62,110 nt of DNA from Prevotella sp. UBA2444 (GTDB lineage Bacteria > Bacteroidota > Bacteroidia > Bacteroidales > Bacteroidaceae), in NCBI GenBank assembly GCA_002342665.1, contig DDQK01000018.1:7245-69354 (forward strand). Reading direction: 5' to 3'. How positions within the stretch are numbered: the first letter of the stretch is position 1; every line of letters begins with the position of its first letter. Position numbers and translations under genes: made by a program. A model generated the notes under the pieces. The model was given only the letters and a program-made list of their open reading frames with translations, had not been told where the DNA came from and made no database searches. Shown piece by piece: positions 44,875-56,292 of the stretch.

Positions 44875-45993
44875 ATGAAAAAAGTAATATTCAGTTTATT
44901 AGCATTCGCGTCGATGTGCGTTTCTGCCCAAACACCCGAACTCCAGCTGCAGGAGCCGGGGTTCAAGGTGTTCCAGTTTCCGCGGACGGCGATTCCCCGG
45001 ATTGACGGCGAGTTCTCCGACTGGGATATCGTCCCTGACAGTTATGCGGTGGGTATCGAGGAGATGTGGGATGACACCGGCAAATACAAGGGCATCAACC
45101 GCAAGACACTCGACGTCAAGGTAAAGGTAGGATGGGTGGAAGGTCTTAACCGTCTCTACTTCCTCTACGAAGCATACGACGACTACTGGGACTTCGACCA
45201 ACTCGGACTGCGCAACGACACCTACGAGATCGTGGTGGATGCCGACCTCTCAGGCGGGCCTCACATCGACGAGCTGCGCCCCAACCCCGACCTGACACCC
45301 CGCATCGACGCCTTCTTCGACTTCCAGAACCGTCACGCACAGAACTACCACATCATGACCCCGCCCACCGAGGGCAAGTCGTGGACGATGGTCTGGGGGC
45401 CGCAGCAGTGGCTCAAATACCTGCCATACGCCAACTACGCCTACGACTATAGCTTCAAGCATGGCGAGAGCGGAAAACTGAGACTGGAGCTATACATCAC
45501 GCCCTTCGACTATGCCAGTCCCGAGGGGCCGGAGAAATCCGTTGAGAGCCGACTCTATGAGAACAAGAAGATCGGCCTCTGCTGGGCAGTCATCGACTAC
45601 GACGGCGGCAAGGACAAGGACGCATTCTGGAACCTGTCGAAACACCACAAGATGTACGGCAATGCCTCGATGCAGCGCCTCTTCACACTGATGCCTCTGG
45701 AGAAGCAATTCCGCAAGCCCGTGGAGTGCGACTGGACATTCAGCGTGGTGTCCGACACACGGACTGTCTGCTTCCGCGACAAGAGCTACGGCAACATCAC
45801 CCGCTGGCACTGGGACTTCGGCGACGGCACAACCAGCAACGAGCAGAACCCCATCCACACCTACAGCCGCGACTTTGCCCACTACGTGGTGACACTCGAG
45901 GTGGAAGGGCCGCAGGGAAAGGCTCGTCAATGTAAGGTCTGGGAGGTGAGCGTGCGCGACACAAAGAATCCCTCGAACACGCCATACGATTAG
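44875..45993 (+). CDS. Secreted protein with CBM9-like and PKD domains
   Basis: 372 aa from the ATG at 44875; the TTG seven codons upstream is rejected because the signal peptide starts here ('KKVIFSLLAFASMCVSAQ'). Residues about 25-270 resemble a CBM9-type domain ('RIDGEFSDWDIVPDSYAVG', 'LYFLYEAYDDYWDFDQLGLRNDTYEIVVDADLSGG'). The last 85 residues are a PKD domain ('CFRDKSYGNITRWHWDFGDGTTSNEQNPIHTY'). No catalytic motif, so a binding role is likely. Its TAG stop is itself the start of a heptamer array leading into the GH28 gene. Confidence 0.82.
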   Translation: MKKVIFSLLAFASMCVSAQTPELQLQEPGFKVFQFPRTAIPRIDGEFSDWDIVPDSYAVGIEEMWDDTGKYKGINRKTLDVKVKVGWVEGLNRLYFLYEAYDDYWDFDQLGLRNDTYEIVVDADLSGGPHIDELRPNPDLTPRIDAFFDFQNRHAQNYHIMTPPTEGKSWTMVWGPQQWLKYLPYANYAYDYSFKHGESGKLRLELYITPFDYASPEGPEKSVESRLYENKKIGLCWAVIDYDGGKDKDAFWNLSKHHKMYGNASMQRLFTLMPLEKQFRKPVECDWTFSVVSDTRTVCFRDKSYGNITRWHWDFGDGTTSNEQNPIHTYSRDFAHYVVTLEVEGPQGKARQCKVWEVSVRDTKNPSNTPYD

Positions 45994-46025
45994 TGAATAG
46001 TGATTAGTGAATAGTGAATAGTGAA
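45991..46025. repeat. Heptamer array between the PKD and GH28 genes
   Basis: Five TAGTGAA-type units (the second is TAGTGAT). The first three bases are the stop codon of the PKD gene; the array ends 6 bp before the GH28 ATG. Confidence 0.75.
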
Positions 46026-46031
46026 TAAGAG

Positions 46032-47498
46032 ATGAGTAGATTTGGGTGCATACTGGCTTTGATGCTATGCGCAGGGGCTGTCTGCGCAGAGACATACAAC
46101 GCGAAGGACTTCGGCGCCAAGGGCGACGGACAGCACATCGACTCGCCCGCCATCAATGCCGCCCTGGAGAAGGCGGCCAATGAGGGGGGCGGCACAGTGG
46201 TACTCAGCGAGGGCACATACCTCTCCTACTCTATCCACCTGCGGAGCGGCGTAACGCTCAGACTGGAGAAAAACGCCACGCTGAAGGCTGCTGCACCGAC
46301 AGCAACGGAAGGATACGACGAGGCCGAGCCCAACGACTCGCACTATCAGGACTTCGGCCACAGCCACTGGCACAACTCACTCATCTGGGGCGAGAACCTG
46401 CACGACGTGACGCTCGAAGGCGAAGGACTTATTGACGGCACTGGCGTGCTGTCACGCTGGGGGCCTCGCCGAAACGACAAAGGACTGCCGCCTGCCAACA
46501 AGGCGCTGGCACTGAAAGACTGTCAGCGAGTAACCCTGCGAGGACTCAGTTTCCGCGAATGCGGGCACTTCGCCTTGCTGCTCACAGGAGTCGATGACCT
46601 GCTCATCGAGGAAGTGACGGCCGACACCAACCGCGACGGCTTCGACATAGACTGCTGCGAGCGGGTGGTGATCCGCAACTGCCGCGTGAACACTATCAAC
46701 GACGATGCCATCGTGCTGAAATGCTCATACGCCCTGGGGCGTGAAAAGCCTACGGAGCACGTGCTGATAGAGAACTGCCAGGTGAGCGGCTACGACGTGG
46801 GATCGCTGCTCGACGGCACCTGCACCACCAAGACCGAGAAAGCCCCCGACGGCGACGGCCCTACAGGGCGCATCAAACTGGGCACCGAGAGTAACGGAGG
46901 ATTCCGGCATATCACCATACGCGACTGCACGTTCAAACACTGCAGGGGGTTGGCGCTTGAGACTGTCGACGGTGCCGAAATGAGCGACATCGACGTGAGC
47001 AACCTGACGATGGACGACATCTGCAACTCACCAGTCTACATCCGTCTGGGCGACCGCATGCGTGCCCCGAAGGGCTTCCATTTCTCTGTCGTCGACGGCA
47101 TCCGCATCCGCAACGTCCAGGTGACAAATGCCGACTCGCGCTATGCCTGTCTGATAGTCGGTGTCGAGGGGCACCCGGTGCGGGGTGTCAGCATCGAGAA
47201 CCTGAGCGTCACGTTCCGGGGCGGTCTGACGATGGACGACTACCGTGAGCAACGGGGGGTGAACCCCTTCTTCGTGCCCGAGGCCCGCAAGGCAGAAGAG
47301 CCGGGCGAGGCCCGCTATCCTGAGCCTTCGGCTCACGGCATCCAGCCCGCCTGGGGCTTCTCCATCAGCCACGCGGAGAACATCCGGCTCAGAAACATCC
47401 GGCTGGAGACTCTTCAATACGACGAGCGCCCCGCCTTCTACCTGCACAAGGCGAAGAAGGTGAGACGGCAGAAAGTTGAAATAGTGAATAATCAATAG
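46032..47498 (+). CDS. Secreted GH28-family polygalacturonase-like enzyme
   Basis: 488 aa with a signal peptide. Right-handed beta-helix; the N-terminus 'YNAKDFGAKGDGQHIDSPAINAALEKA' is the family's classic opening. Catalytic region: Asp202 in 'TNRDGFDID', Asp224-Asp225 in 'INDDAI', and Arg280-Ile-Lys282 in 'RIKLGTES'. The canonical His of the (G/S)HG motif is not seen: the matching stretch reads 'SGYDVGSLLDG'. GH28 members hydrolyse homogalacturonan or RG-I; an exo-acting or rhamnogalacturonan enzyme is plausible. It is third in the operon. Confidence 0.9.
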   Translation: MSRFGCILALMLCAGAVCAETYNAKDFGAKGDGQHIDSPAINAALEKAANEGGGTVVLSEGTYLSYSIHLRSGVTLRLEKNATLKAAAPTATEGYDEAEPNDSHYQDFGHSHWHNSLIWGENLHDVTLEGEGLIDGTGVLSRWGPRRNDKGLPPANKALALKDCQRVTLRGLSFRECGHFALLLTGVDDLLIEEVTADTNRDGFDIDCCERVVIRNCRVNTINDDAIVLKCSYALGREKPTEHVLIENCQVSGYDVGSLLDGTCTTKTEKAPDGDGPTGRIKLGTESNGGFRHITIRDCTFKHCRGLALETVDGAEMSDIDVSNLTMDDICNSPVYIRLGDRMRAPKGFHFSVVDGIRIRNVQVTNADSRYACLIVGVEGHPVRGVSIENLSVTFRGGLTMDDYREQRGVNPFFVPEARKAEEPGEARYPEPSAHGIQPAWGFSISHAENIRLRNIRLETLQYDERPAFYLHKAKKVRRQKVEIVNNQ

Positions 47499-47515
47499 GG
47501 AATACTGAATAGTAT
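47481..47515. repeat. Heptamer array after the GH28 gene
   Basis: Five degenerate units (ATAGTGA, ATAATCA, ATAGGGA, ATACTGA, ATAGTAT). The GH28 stop codon lies inside it. Confidence 0.6.
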
Positions 47516-47581
47516 TACTATAAAATTTGCGAGAAAGGCATATTTTTTTGGCAAAACGATGGGTTTTCCGTTTTTTATGCT

Positions 47582-47589
47582 TATCTTTG
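47582..47589 (+). promoter_or_regulatory. -7 box before the GH105 gene
   Basis: TATCTTTG, exact TAnnTTTG, 35 bp before the ATG. No convincing -33 element, so it may be a secondary internal start in the operon. Confidence 0.5.
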
Positions 47590-47624
47590 TCAGCAAATTG
47601 CAACAAACTAAAAACTACATAACA

Positions 47625-48765
47625 ATGAAAAGAATACAGATTACCCTGCTTGCCCTCATGGCAATGACCTTCACCTTCGCACAGAACGAAAAAGCTGCTG
47701 ACGTGATGAAGACCCTCCAACTGGCCAACAACTACTTCATGGCCAAGTATGCTGACCCCACCCTGCCGACGAACGTCAACAAGATCAGGCCCTCGTCGCT
47801 TTGGACGCGCGCCGTGTACTACGAAGGACTGATGGCCCTCTATGAGATTGACCCCGACCCGCGCTACGCCGACTATACCGACCGCTGGGCATCGTTCCAC
47901 AAATGGACACCCCGCAACGGCGTGAAGACCAACGATGCCGACGACCAGTGCTGCGGACAGACCTACGTGGACCGTTATAATCAAGTGGGCGGCGAAGAGA
48001 AAATCAAGTTCGTCATCGAAAACCTCGACAAGCAGATGCAGACACCCAACAAGCAGAAGCCAGAGGCTGAAGGCTCCCTATACGGCTGGTGGACATGGAT
48101 CGACGCCATCCAGATGGCCATGCCCCTCTACATGCAAGTGTACAAGATCACCGGCAACCGCAAGTATGCCGACCACGCCATGAAGATGTACCGCTGGAGT
48201 CGTAACACACTGGCTGGCGGCCTCTTCAACGTGAAGGAAGGTCTCTGGTGGCGCGACAAGGACTATGTGGCCCCCTATCAGACACCCGACGGCAAGAACT
48301 GCTACTGGAGCCGAGGCAACGGATGGGTGTATGCTGCCCTGGTGCGCTGCATGAACCAGCTTTCGCCGAAGGACAAATACTACAAGGAACTGAAGAAAGA
48401 CTTCCTGCTGATGAGCAAGGCTCTCAAAGACTGTCAGCGCCAGGAGGACGGACTGTGGAACCCCAGCCTGGTATCCTACGCCGACTATGGCGGCAAGGAG
48501 ATGTCGGGCACGGCGCTTTTCCTCTACGGTATGGCCTGGGGCATCCAGAAGGGATACCTGAAGGCTCAGGAGTATAAGCCCGTATGCGACCGCGCCTGGC
48601 AGGGTCTGGTGCGCGACTGCGTACATCCCGACGGATTCCTGGGTTGGGCACAGGGCACGGGAAAAGATCCTTCTGCCGGACAGCCCCTCTCCTACACCAA
48701 GGTACCCGACTTCGAGGACTACGGCACAGGCTGCTTCCTGCTTGGCGGCGCAGAATACTATCGTT

Positions 48766-48782
<17 letters not shown>
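47625..48782 (+). CDS. Unsaturated rhamnogalacturonyl hydrolase, GH105 family
   Basis: 385 aa from the ATG at 47625 (signal peptide 'KRIQITLLALMAMTFTFAQ'); an in-frame earlier start would cross the -7 box. The alpha/alpha-barrel motifs are clear: 'WTRAVYYEGLMALYEIDPD', 'DADDQCCGQTYVD', 'WWTWIDAIQMAMPLY' with the expected catalytic Asp160, 'YWSRGNGWVYAALVRCM' and 'EMSGTALFLYGMAWGI'. GH105 removes the unsaturated galacturonyl left by PL11 and PL22 lyases, so it completes the pathway. Its stop codon TAG is part of the heptamer array that pairs with the array in the next gene. Confidence 0.95.
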
Positions 48783-51226
<2,444 letters not shown>

Positions 51227-51234
51227 GAGAATAA

Positions 51235-51546
51235 ATGGCAAAGGAACATTCACAACTCAGAGAAAGACAGCGGACAGACCTGAGGGAACCGCAACGGTAT
51301 AAGGTGATTATCTACAACGACGACTTCACCACAATGGAGTTTGTCGTCACCGTGCTCGTACAGGTATTCCTGAAAAGCGAGGAAGAGGCCGAGGCGCTCA
51401 TGCTTCAGGTACACCATTCCGACAAGGCCGTTGTGGGCATCTACAGCTACGACATTGCCGTATCGAAAACGCGCAAGGCCACCAGTATGGCCAGGGAGCA
51501 AGGCTATCCGCTACGACTGACCGTTGAGCCTGAAAGCTGCGAATAA
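51235..51546 (+). CDS. clpS: ClpS, N-degron adaptor of the ClpAP protease
   Basis: 103 aa. The binding pocket is intact: Asn28-Asp29-Asp30 in 'IYNDDFTTMEFV' and His60 in 'QVHHSDKAVVGIYS', matching the E. coli residues that grip N-terminal Leu, Phe, Tyr or Trp. ClpS delivers such substrates to ClpA. A Shine-Dalgarno AGGAGA overlaps the stop codon of the preceding GH2 gene, and the gap is 8 bp. No promoter box was seen between them, so clpS may be cotranscribed with the pectin operon or be served by a promoter inside the GH2 gene. Confidence 0.95.
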   Translation: MAKEHSQLRERQRTDLREPQRYKVIIYNDDFTTMEFVVTVLVQVFLKSEEEAEALMLQVHHSDKAVVGIYSYDIAVSKTRKATSMAREQGYPLRLTVEPESCE

Positions 51547-51586
51547 GCGAGAGCAGGCTCGTCCGAAGGACAAGACCACAAATAAT

Positions 51587-53839
51587 ATGCCACAGATACA
51601 ACAGACATTGCGCGCCTCGCGGATGCTGAACAAGGCTTACGAGTGCTGCAAGGAATACAGACATGAGTTCATCATGCCCGAGCACCTGCTGCTGGTCATG
51701 ACAGACGACCAGAACTTCAGTGCAGCACTGCTCGCGACCTGCAGTCCCCTCCAGTTGCAAGACCGCATCAGGGAATACCTGGAGAGCGTCGAGACCATGC
51801 CAGAGGGCAAAGAATACACGCCAGAAGCATCGGCACAACTCTCAAGAGTCATAGAACTGGCCATACAACAAGTGGCTTCAAGCAGTGCCGAAGCCCTGGA
51901 CATCCCGCACCTGACGAAAGGAATCCTGGCGCTGGAAGATTCATGGGCAGCATATCTGCTGAAGGACGCCCTCAATGGCAGAGAAGCCGACTTCATGAGT
52001 CAACTGATTGACTACTGCGATTTTGACGACAGCATGGAAGGGGACGACGAGGAAACGGGCAGTCAGGCAGCATGGAAACGTCTCGTCACATGCATGAACG
52101 ACTGCTATCAGCAACAGAATCCGCTCATCGGACGTGAACAGGAACTGAAGCGCACCATCCAAGTGCTATGCCGTCGCGACAAGAACAATCCGCTCATCGT
52201 GGGAGAGCCGGGTGTAGGCAAGACCGCACTCGTCCGGGGATTGGTACGCCTCATAGAAGAAGACAAGACTGCCCATGGAGAGCAACCTCGGCAGACTATC
52301 AGCATACCGAAACGACTGAAAGGCAGCCGCATCTATCAGCTCGACTTGGGCACACTCCTGGCCGGTACCCAGTATCGGGGTGACTTCGAGAACCGCATCA
52401 AAATGATCATGGACGGCATACAGGCTGAAAGCAACAACAGTATCGTGTATATCGACGAGATCCACACGCTTGTAGGTGCCGGCGCAACCGGCGACAGTGC
52501 GATGGATGCATCAAACATGCTCAAGCCCTATCTCGAGTCGGGCACCATCCGATTCATCGGCTCAACCACCTATGAGGAATACAACCGGTACTTCTCGCGC
52601 TCAAAAGGTCTGATACGCCGTTTCCAGCAGATTGACATCAGCGAGCCTACCGTCGACGAAGCCAAGAACATACTCCGTCAGCTGCAGCCCAGATACGAAG
52701 AGTTCCACGAGGTGAAGTACGACGACGAAGCCATCGACTTCGCCGTAGAGGCAAGTGCCAAGCACATCAACGACCGATTCCTGCCCGACAAGGCCATCGA
52801 CCTGATTGATGAAGCGGGAGCAGCCTTTGAAAGTGAAAAGGAGAAAGCGGCTGCCGCACAGATCACAAAGGCCGATATTGCCGATGTGCTGGCAAAGACC
52901 TGCAAGGTGGATGCACTGGCAGTAGCTCAGGACGACGACTACCAGCAACTGGAGAGCCTGGCTCCGAGAATGCTCTCACAGATATACGGACAAGACGAAG
53001 CCATCCGTCAAGTGGTGGAGGCTGTACAGATGTCGCGTGCAGGACTGCTCGATGACAACAAGCCGCTGGCCTCACTGCTCTTCGTAGGGCCTACAGGCGT
53101 GGGAAAGACCGAAGTGGCAAGAGTGCTGGCCCGGGAACTGGGCATCGAACTGATCCGTTTCGACATGAGCGAATACACCGAGAAGCACACCGTGGCCAAG
53201 CTCATCGGCTCACCTGCCGGCTATGTGGGCTACGAAGACGGCGGACTGCTGACAGACGCCATCCGCAAGACGCCCAATGCCGTGCTGCTGCTCGACGAGA
53301 TAGAGAAAGCCCACCAGGACATCTACAACATACTGCTCCAGGTGATGGACTATGCCCGCCTGACGGACAACAAAGGGCGCAAGGCCGACTTCCGCAACGT
53401 GGTGCTCATCATGACCTCCAATGCCGGAGCGCAGTTTGCCTCCCATAGCGTAGGCTTCAACAGCAGCGTCAGTCGTGGCGAGGCGATGATGAAGCAAGTC
53501 AAGCGCACCTTCAAGCCCGAGTTTCTCAATCGCCTGTCGGGAGCCGTCGTCTTCCGCGACATGGACCGCGAGATGGCCACGCTCATTCTCAGGAAGAAAC
53601 TCCGCGAACTGGAGGACAAGCTCGAAGCCAAGCACGTCAGGATGACATTGTCGGCAGAGGCCTTTGACCACCTGCTCAACACAGGATTCACGGCAGAGTA
53701 TGGCGCCCGTGAGATGGATCGCGTCATTGCCCAACAGCTTAAGCCCCTGCTCATGCGAGAGATCCTCTTTGGCAGTCTGAAGAATGGCGGCGAAACAACT
53801 ATCAGCTTGAAGGATGGCAGTCTGGCAATTGGACGATGA
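51587..53839 (+). CDS. clpA: ClpA, AAA+ unfoldase of the ClpAP protease
   Basis: 750 aa from the ATG at 51587 ('[18 protein letters not shown]'); an upstream TTG overlapping clpS is rejected. Clp N-domain (about 1-140), first AAA+ module with Walker A 'GEPGVGKTA' (about 205-213) and Walker B '[10 protein letters not shown]', second AAA+ module with 'GPTGVGKTE' (about 501-509) and '[11 protein letters not shown]'. There is no long coiled-coil middle domain, so this is ClpA and not ClpB/ClpC. The loop 'SHSVGFNSS' is where the ClpP-binding IGL/IGF-type motif is expected. clpP is not in the window. Confidence 0.95.
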   Translation: MPQIQQTLRASRMLNKAYECCKEYRHEFIMPEHLLLVMTDDQNFSAALLATCSPLQLQDRIREYLESVETMPEGKEYTPEASAQLSRVIELAIQQVASSSAEALDIPHLTKGILALEDSWAAYLLKDALNGREADFMSQLIDYCDFDDSMEGDDEETGSQAAWKRLVTCMNDCYQQQNPLIGREQELKRTIQVLCRRDKNNPLIVGEPGVGKTALVRGLVRLIEEDKTAHGEQPRQTISIPKRLKGSRIYQLDLGTLLAGTQYRGDFENRIKMIMDGIQAESNNSIVYIDEIHTLVGAGATGDSAMDASNMLKPYLESGTIRFIGSTTYEEYNRYFSRSKGLIRRFQQIDISEPTVDEAKNILRQLQPRYEEFHEVKYDDEAIDFAVEASAKHINDRFLPDKAIDLIDEAGAAFESEKEKAAAAQITKADIADVLAKTCKVDALAVAQDDDYQQLESLAPRMLSQIYGQDEAIRQVVEAVQMSRAGLLDDNKPLASLLFVGPTGVGKTEVARVLARELGIELIRFDMSEYTEKHTVAKLIGSPAGYVGYEDGGLLTDAIRKTPNAVLLLDEIEKAHQDIYNILLQVMDYARLTDNKGRKADFRNVVLIMTSNAGAQFASHSVGFNSSVSRGEAMMKQVKRTFKPEFLNRLSGAVVFRDMDREMATLILRKKLRELEDKLEAKHVRMTLSAEAFDHLLNTGFTAEYGAREMDRVIAQQLKPLLMREILFGSLKNGGETTISLKDGSLAIGR

Positions 53840-54488
53840 ACTCTGGTTTCCCAATCCCCGATGGGGTGAGAGCGACGGACTGGTAGCTATCGGTGGCGAC
53901 CTGTCAGTCGAGCGTCTGATATTGGCATACAGCAACGGTTTCTTCCCTTGGTACGCCTATCAGATGGAGAGCGAGCCCCACTGGTACTGCCCGCTCAATC
54001 GTTACGTCATTTTCCCCCGCGAGATCCACATCAGTCATTCCATGCGTCAGTTGCTGAAACAGCACAGGTATGAAGTGACCGTCAACCACGACTTTGAGGG
54101 CGTCATCAACGGCTGTTCTAAAGCCCAGGGGCGCGACGAGGAGAGCGGAGCATGGCTGGGGCCCCACATCATCGAGGCCTTCACCCGACTCCACCGCCTC
54201 GGTTATGCTGCCAGCGTAGAGGTATGGCAACCAGTCGACACCGCCGAAGGTCGCCGCCTCGTGGGTGGGCTCTACGGCGTCACCCTGCGCAATGCCTTCT
54301 TTGGCGAGAGCATGTTCTCACTGGTCCCCAATGCCTCCAAGCTCGCACTGATTCATCTGGCCAAAGCCATGGAGCATGCTGGTGGCCATTTCATCGACTG
54401 CCAGTTCGTCACGCCTCTGTTCGCATCCATGGGAGGCAGGCACATCAGCTATGATGACTATATGAAAATCCTGTCTACAGGCATGTAG
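53814..54488 (+). CDS. aat: Leucyl/phenylalanyl-tRNA-protein transferase
   Basis: 224 aa, the usual size. Signatures include 'FPNPRWGESDGLVAIGGDLS', 'LILAYSNGFFPWY', 'YVIFPREIHISHSMRQLLKQ', 'GESMFSLVPNASKLALIHLA' and 'FIDCQFVTPLFASMGGRHI'. The enzyme adds Leu or Phe to proteins with N-terminal Lys or Arg, creating the destabilising ends recognised by ClpS. It overlaps the end of clpA by 26 bp. With clpS and clpA it forms a complete N-degron recognition cassette. Confidence 0.96.
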   Translation: MAVWQLDDELWFPNPRWGESDGLVAIGGDLSVERLILAYSNGFFPWYAYQMESEPHWYCPLNRYVIFPREIHISHSMRQLLKQHRYEVTVNHDFEGVINGCSKAQGRDEESGAWLGPHIIEAFTRLHRLGYAASVEVWQPVDTAEGRRLVGGLYGVTLRNAFFGESMFSLVPNASKLALIHLAKAMEHAGGHFIDCQFVTPLFASMGGRHISYDDYMKILSTGM

Positions 54489-54546
54489 ACACATGTTACT
54501 CTACTTCAGATTCTGATTGAAGTCCTCCCCAATGACTACTTGAAAA

Positions 54547-54571
54547 CCAAAATAAATCGAGATTTATTTGG
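54547..54571 (+). terminator. Weak hairpin after aat
   Basis: CCAAAATAAATC / GATTTATTTGG with one bulge, loop GA. No immediate T-run; TTTTTT appears 12 bp later. It could end the clpS-clpA-aat transcript but overlaps the next promoter. Confidence 0.4.
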
Positions 54572-54598
54572 TAGTTTGCTCGTTTTTTCGTATCTTTG
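54567..54598 (+). promoter_or_regulatory. Strong promoter with no gene behind it
   Basis: TTTG (54567-54570), exact 20-bp spacer, TATCTTTG (54591-54598). The only annotated gene downstream is on the opposite strand, so this should drive a short RNA. Confidence 0.7.
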
Positions 54599-54604
54599 CA
54601 GCGT

Positions 54605-54676
54605 CAGAATGAAAGATCTGGCTATCCGGGCAGAATCCCGAGAGGGCAGGACCATATCGCCACCGCCCATTTTAAA
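54605..54676 (+). ncRNA. Candidate small structured RNA
   Basis: Downstream of the strong promoter are two hairpins: CGGG-N6-CCCG (54627-54640) and GGGC...GCCC (54644-54668) followed by ATTTTAAAG. A convergent terminator hairpin follows at 54674. The expected RNA is about 70-95 nt. A 35-codon ATG frame starts at 54609, only some 4 nt after the predicted start, and runs through both hairpins, so a coding role is less likely. I do not recognise an RNA family. Confidence 0.4.
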
Positions 54677-54695
54677 GTCACCCTCGGGTGGCTTT
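54674..54695. terminator. Convergent terminator between the small RNA and the nuclease gene
   Basis: AAAGTCACCC (54674-54683) pairs with GGGTGGCTTT (54686-54695), one wobble. T-rich on both sides, so it can serve both strands; it overlaps the nuclease stop codon. Confidence 0.65.
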
Positions 54696-55314
54696 ATTTG
54701 TTATATGCAAACATGAATTTTTTCACGAACGATTTATCCAATGCGGCTTTTCGCTTGATAAGGATACTCTTTGAGCCTTTAAACACCAGAACTTCAAACG
54801 CATTGGTATTAACACTAAAATATAATGAGATGTCTTTTGCAAGTAGACGGGCATTGTAATTAGTGGTCATGTTTAATAAAATATGGTTTGCCTGACCTAT
54901 AGATTCCAATAAGCGATTACTGACCGATGATTTTCCAGAAATCGTCTTAAGGTCGAACATCTTATAGACTCCCTTTCGTTCAAAGATGAAATCGGCTGAT
55001 CTGATGCCTTTGGGATTGGGCAGGATAAAGACCTTGTATCCATGCTCTACAGCCTTGCGGGCGGCATTCAGCAGATTGTCATAATCATCATCCTTCGTGC
55101 CACCAGTGGTATAGATGTTGTTTTCGCCCTCCAAAGGACAAAAGGCTCTTTGCAGGGTTATCTCTTTCAGCATGCTGATGAATCCTGCTCCCTTCAAGGA
55201 ATGCAGATCAGCCAATTGCTCAGCAATATCCCTCGATGGTGCCTCGGCCACAAGCCACACTTGTCCCAGCTCGCCATCAAATATCTCGTCTTCGAATAAA
55301 TTATCTTCTAACAT
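54694..55314 (-). CDS. Orphan CdiA-C-like PD-(D/E)xK nuclease domain protein
   Basis: 206 aa, no signal peptide. The C-terminal half matches the CdiA-C tRNase style: Asp108 in 'RSADFIFERKG', then Asp121-Leu-Lys123 in 'MFDLKTISGKSS', followed by 'LESIGQANHILLNM'. These are the expected metal-binding and catalytic positions of a PD-(D/E)xK nuclease. The N-terminal 80 residues have no recognised domain. Contact-dependent toxins use this domain at the end of huge proteins; here it stands alone with its own promoter and no obvious immunity gene. It lies in an AT-richer accessory patch. It may be a mobile-element or anti-phage nuclease. Confidence 0.68.
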   Translation of the reverse strand: MLEDNLFEDEIFDGELGQVWLVAEAPSRDIAEQLADLHSLKGAGFISMLKEITLQRAFCPLEGENNIYTTGGTKDDDYDNLLNAARKAVEHGYKVFILPNPKGIRSADFIFERKGVYKMFDLKTISGKSSVSNRLLESIGQANHILLNMTTNYNARLLAKDISLYFSVNTNAFEVLVFKGSKSILIKRKAALDKSFVKKFMFAYNK

Positions 55315-55333
55315 AGTACGCGATTTATTGGTG

Positions 55334-55364
55334 CAAAGGTACTGCTTTTCATCGACTCAGCCAA
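55334..55364 (-). promoter_or_regulatory. Promoter of the orphan nuclease gene
   Basis: TTG (55362-55364), 20-bp spacer, TACCTTTG (55334-55341), minus strand; start about 12 nt before the ATG at 55314. Confidence 0.7.
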
Positions 55365-55424
55365 CTATTTTGAGAGTTTTCTAAAAAAAAATCAGGATTT
55401 ACAGTCTGTCTCGGAAAGTATTAG

Positions 55425-55432
55425 TATCTTTG
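55425..55432 (+). promoter_or_regulatory. -7 box of the AT-rich lipoprotein gene
   Basis: TATCTTTG, 31 bp before the ATG. No clear -33 TTTG. Confidence 0.5.
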
Positions 55433-55463
55433 CCGAAGATATAAAACCTAAGGTAATAATTAA

Positions 55464-56030
55464 ATGAAAAGGTATTTATTTGTTGCACTCATACTGATGT
55501 GTATGTCATGTTCAAAGAATATTGAAGATGATGCCATGAATCATCTGAAAAGTATGATGAAAGAAATGGTAATACGTTCGGATGAAGCCGAACTTGTTAA
55601 TACACATATTGTTTATTCATCTGATTCACTGTGTGTAATAGCTTTTACTCTTAAAGCACCCAATGGTATGGGAGTAATGATGGCAGAACCTATGGAATAC
55701 CTTTATATTGATGTAAATATGAAAGGAAAGAGAATACGTGGCGAATCTATAACGTACGATGACAAACTGGATCTCTTTCGTGAAAAAACAGATGAGGAAA
55801 AAGAGTTGGAAAAGCAATTGGCTGACGATGGCTTTGACATGAATTATATTGTTAATAATAGTGTTGCTAATGTAAAAGACAAATATAGGAAGGGGTTAAT
55901 CAAATGGGCAAATCATGATCCTAAGCATCCATATATTGAAGATAAATTGATGTTCTCTGCAGCATGGTTGAAATTGATGGTAAAAGGGCGAGAGGTGACT
56001 GATGATAAGGGCAAGGATATTAAGCTTTGA
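55464..56030 (+). CDS. Lipoprotein of unknown function, AT-rich
   Basis: 188 aa. A short lipoprotein signal ends at Cys16 ('LMCMSCSKN'). The rest is mixed alpha/beta with a charged helix ('REKTDEEKELEKQLADDGFDM') and no recognised motif. Codon use is clearly AT-richer than in the pectin genes, which suggests acquisition from elsewhere. It is divergent from the nuclease gene, with 149 bp between. An immunity role is unlikely because the protein is exported while the nuclease appears cytoplasmic. Confidence 0.65.
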   Translation: MKRYLFVALILMCMSCSKNIEDDAMNHLKSMMKEMVIRSDEAELVNTHIVYSSDSLCVIAFTLKAPNGMGVMMAEPMEYLYIDVNMKGKRIRGESITYDDKLDLFREKTDEEKELEKQLADDGFDMNYIVNNSVANVKDKYRKGLIKWANHDPKHPYIEDKLMFSAAWLKLMVKGREVTDDKGKDIKL

Positions 56031-56111
56031 ATAGAACAGGGCTTTATAGAATTATGTCGCAAATGTTATCAACTAGTCGATATTTTGAAAATAGGATAAA
56101 CCACATAGAGG

Positions 56112-56180
56112 ATGCCAAGGAAACTTACACGTGAAAAATTTATTGAAAGAGCCAGACAACTATATGGAGAAGATCACGGG
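56112..56180 (+). pseudogene. 5' remnant of a DUF723-like endonuclease gene
   Basis: The first 20 or so codons, 'MPRKLTREKFIERARQLYG', match the opening of DUF723-type homing-endonuclease-like proteins ('...REKFIE(K/R)A...HG'). The similarity then stops at the edge of a palindromic element, and the frame ends at 56297 with unrelated sequence. I read it as a gene broken by insertion or deletion. The family call rests on one short motif. Confidence 0.4.
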
Positions 56181-56292
56181 GACAGGTCATTGATCAAGCA
56201 CACGGGGTCTGTGGGTCAGGGGACGGCACCTGGGTATGGGTGCCTGTTTTCATGGCAATTTTTTTGCTATCAGACCCAAGTACCTCTGTCCC
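56179..56292. repeat. Palindromic element with three nested stems
   Basis: GGGACAG/CTGTCCC (56179-56185, 56286-56292), GGGTCTG/CAGACCC (56205-56211, 56271-56277) and GGCACC/GGTGCC (56225-56230, 56239-56244) are nested in order. The size (about 115 bp) and position within a broken gene suggest a small non-autonomous repeat. No flanking duplication was found by eye. Confidence 0.55.
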
